A stretch of 64,000 nucleotides of DNA from Fragilariopsis cylindrus CCMP1102 (taxonomy: Eukaryota; Bacillariophyta; Bacillariophyceae; Bacillariales; Bacillariaceae): positions 1-64,000 of the forward strand of contig FMBT01000428.1 in NCBI GenBank assembly GCA_900095095.1, read 5' to 3'. Shown here in pieces: positions 63,022-64,000 of this stretch. A program made the translations under genes and the position numbers. Under the pieces are notes generated by a model, which was not told where the DNA came from, ran no database searches, and worked only from the letters and a program-made list of their open reading frames with translations. How positions within the stretch are numbered: position 1 is the stretch's first letter; each line of letters begins with the position of its first letter.

Positions 63022-64000
63022 ATGGCTTGTTTACAAAAAATATTCTCATTGTCCCTACTATTATCATGTTCGCTTGGATTTCTTGTTGTCGATGGATTCG
63101 TCGTTTCCCCGTTTCGACGCACGTCGTTATTGTTAACACCTGGATCTAATACAGCAATCGAATCAACAATCAAGATATCGTCATCGGGTGCTGATGGTCG
63201 ACAACGTTGTCGTCTTAATGCCTTTAAGAAATCTAATAAAAAAAGTTCCACCGCCGCCAGTAGCAATACTGCTAAGATACAAGAGATGGCTGCTTTCTTA
63301 TCTGTTACGTTATTGGAAAAGGTTATCGCTGAAACGATGAAGGAAGGTGGAGAAAGTAATATGGACCTTGATGCTATTCAACGAATAACAGATGCTTTAC
63401 AAAATAAACCAAGTTCAGAAACCAAGCAAGAAGAAGAATCTACGAGTACAGCAGCAGCAGCAGCAGCAGCTAAACTTGAAACAACAACAACATCAAAGTC
63501 CGACGCTGAAGACAAGGTAGCAACAAAAGAATCGATCGAAGCAGTGGAAATTCCTGCTTCTACTAACTCTGTGGTCGATAATAGTGCTAGCAGCAAAACA
63601 GCTGAAGATAAAAATAAAGATGATGCTTCAAAGAAAGAAAAAAAGATCCCTCCCCTTGAAATTGTCGCAGCAGATATACCACCACTCCGACCATCATCGA
63701 TGCCGAAAAGAGAATCGAAATCGAAATCATTATCTACATTGACAGAAGAAGAAAAAGAGACCACTCAGTCGTCGGAAATAATAATTGAGGATAATAAAGC
63801 ATCATCACCATTAGTAGACGAAAATGACGATGACACCAACAACGATATGAGTAGCGATGATGTCGATGTCGATGTTGATAATGGTGTTGATGTTGTTGAT
63901 GATATATTAAAGCAAGCGTTTTCTTTGAGTGAAGATGAGGATGGTAGTAATATTGATGATGACTATAGCCAAAATAAAGATAAAAATAAGAAAGACGAAA
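63022..64000 (+). CDS. hypothetical protein with signal peptide, 5' part only
   Basis: Open from the ATG at 63022 to the right edge, 326 residues and no stop. The start MACLQKIFSLSLLLSCSLGF leads to LVVDGFVVSPFRR, a signal peptide with a plastid-like Phe after the hydrophobic stretch. A short ordered region (AKIQEMAAFLSVTLLEKVIA, ETMKEGGE) lies at about residues 82-110. The rest visible is Ala/Ser/Glu/Asp-rich: poly-Ala, many Lys-Glu pairs, and an Asp-Val and Asp-rich end. Function unknown. The low-complexity region may be a linker before a folded domain outside the window. Confidence 0.6.
   Translation, partial: MACLQKIFSLSLLLSCSLGFLVVDGFVVSPFRRTSLLLTPGSNTAIESTIKISSSGADGRQRCRLNAFKKSNKKSSTAASSNTAKIQEMAAFLSVTLLEKVIAETMKEGGESNMDLDAIQRITDALQNKPSSETKQEEESTSTAAAAAAAKLETTTTSKSDAEDKVATKESIEAVEIPASTNSVVDNSASSKTAEDKNKDDASKKEKKIPPLEIVAADIPPLRPSSMPKRESKSKSLSTLTEEEKETTQSSEIIIEDNKASSPLVDENDDDTNNDMSSDDVDVDVDNGVDVVDDILKQAFSLSEDEDGSNIDDDYSQNKDKNKKDE

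Noticed and set aside
1-64000. tRNA, rRNA, snRNA genes and CRISPR arrays
   Set aside because: I looked for tRNA box motifs, U6-like starts and spaced repeats by eye and found none. The tandem repeats present are simple microsatellites.

Overview
This is a nuclear segment of a eukaryotic alga, almost certainly a diatom and probably a pennate one. The case rests on short GT-AG introns in about half the genes, AT-rich spacers full of microsatellites, and many N-termini with the bipartite plastid presequence of secondary plastids (signal peptide ending in A-F, such as PALAF, VNAF, SSAF, AIAF). It also contains families I know from diatoms: a DUF6824 protein (DVLCGRGG signature), a RNI/LRR-like protein with the LNRGGRR and LWP signatures, and a membrane RING protein. 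I see no rRNA, tRNA or CRISPR.

Layout. 0-16 kb: partial unknown gene, a serine-rich protein with a WASH-subunit-like C-terminal motif, diphthine-ammonia ligase, two tandem multi-pass membrane paralogues (the second frame-broken), a large F-box-like protein, a small coiled-coil protein and RNA polymerase I/III subunit AC19. 14-31 kb: ATP-grasp protein, aldehyde dehydrogenase, a sugar kinase joined to ribulose-phosphate 3-epimerase, alpha-tubulin, a small membrane protein, an adaptor sigma subunit, a CHY/RING ubiquitin ligase and UNC-50. 31-40 kb: RNI-like protein, exosome RRP40, two divergent genes sharing a C-terminal motif, and the DUF6824 protein. 40-64 kb is rich in plastid proteins: ATP synthase gamma, a compact 2Fe-2S protein, uroporphyrinogen-III methyltransferase, ferredoxin-NADP reductase with a membrane domain, ArgJ, thioredoxin, an NTF2-like protein and two or three unknowns. 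Between these lie a RING protein, a coiled-coil protein, UBC13, a CCDC124 homologue and one decayed Ty1/copia fragment.

The most striking item is the ferredoxin-NADP reductase at 48.5-50.5 kb. It is one uninterrupted product with a plastid presequence, a thylakoid-type second signal, a small-multidrug-export-type membrane domain and then a complete reductase. A kinase-epimerase fusion (ribulose to ribulose-5-P to xylulose-5-P) at 19-21.8 kb is the second.

A caution for the whole window: at least eleven otherwise normal genes carry one or more apparent losses of exactly one base, many in short homopolymers and all of the same sign. Adding the inferred missing bases gives expected family lengths where I could test it, for example 450 residues for alpha-tubulin. 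This looks more like sequencing or assembly error than gene death, so frame breaks should not be read as pseudogenes without raw reads.
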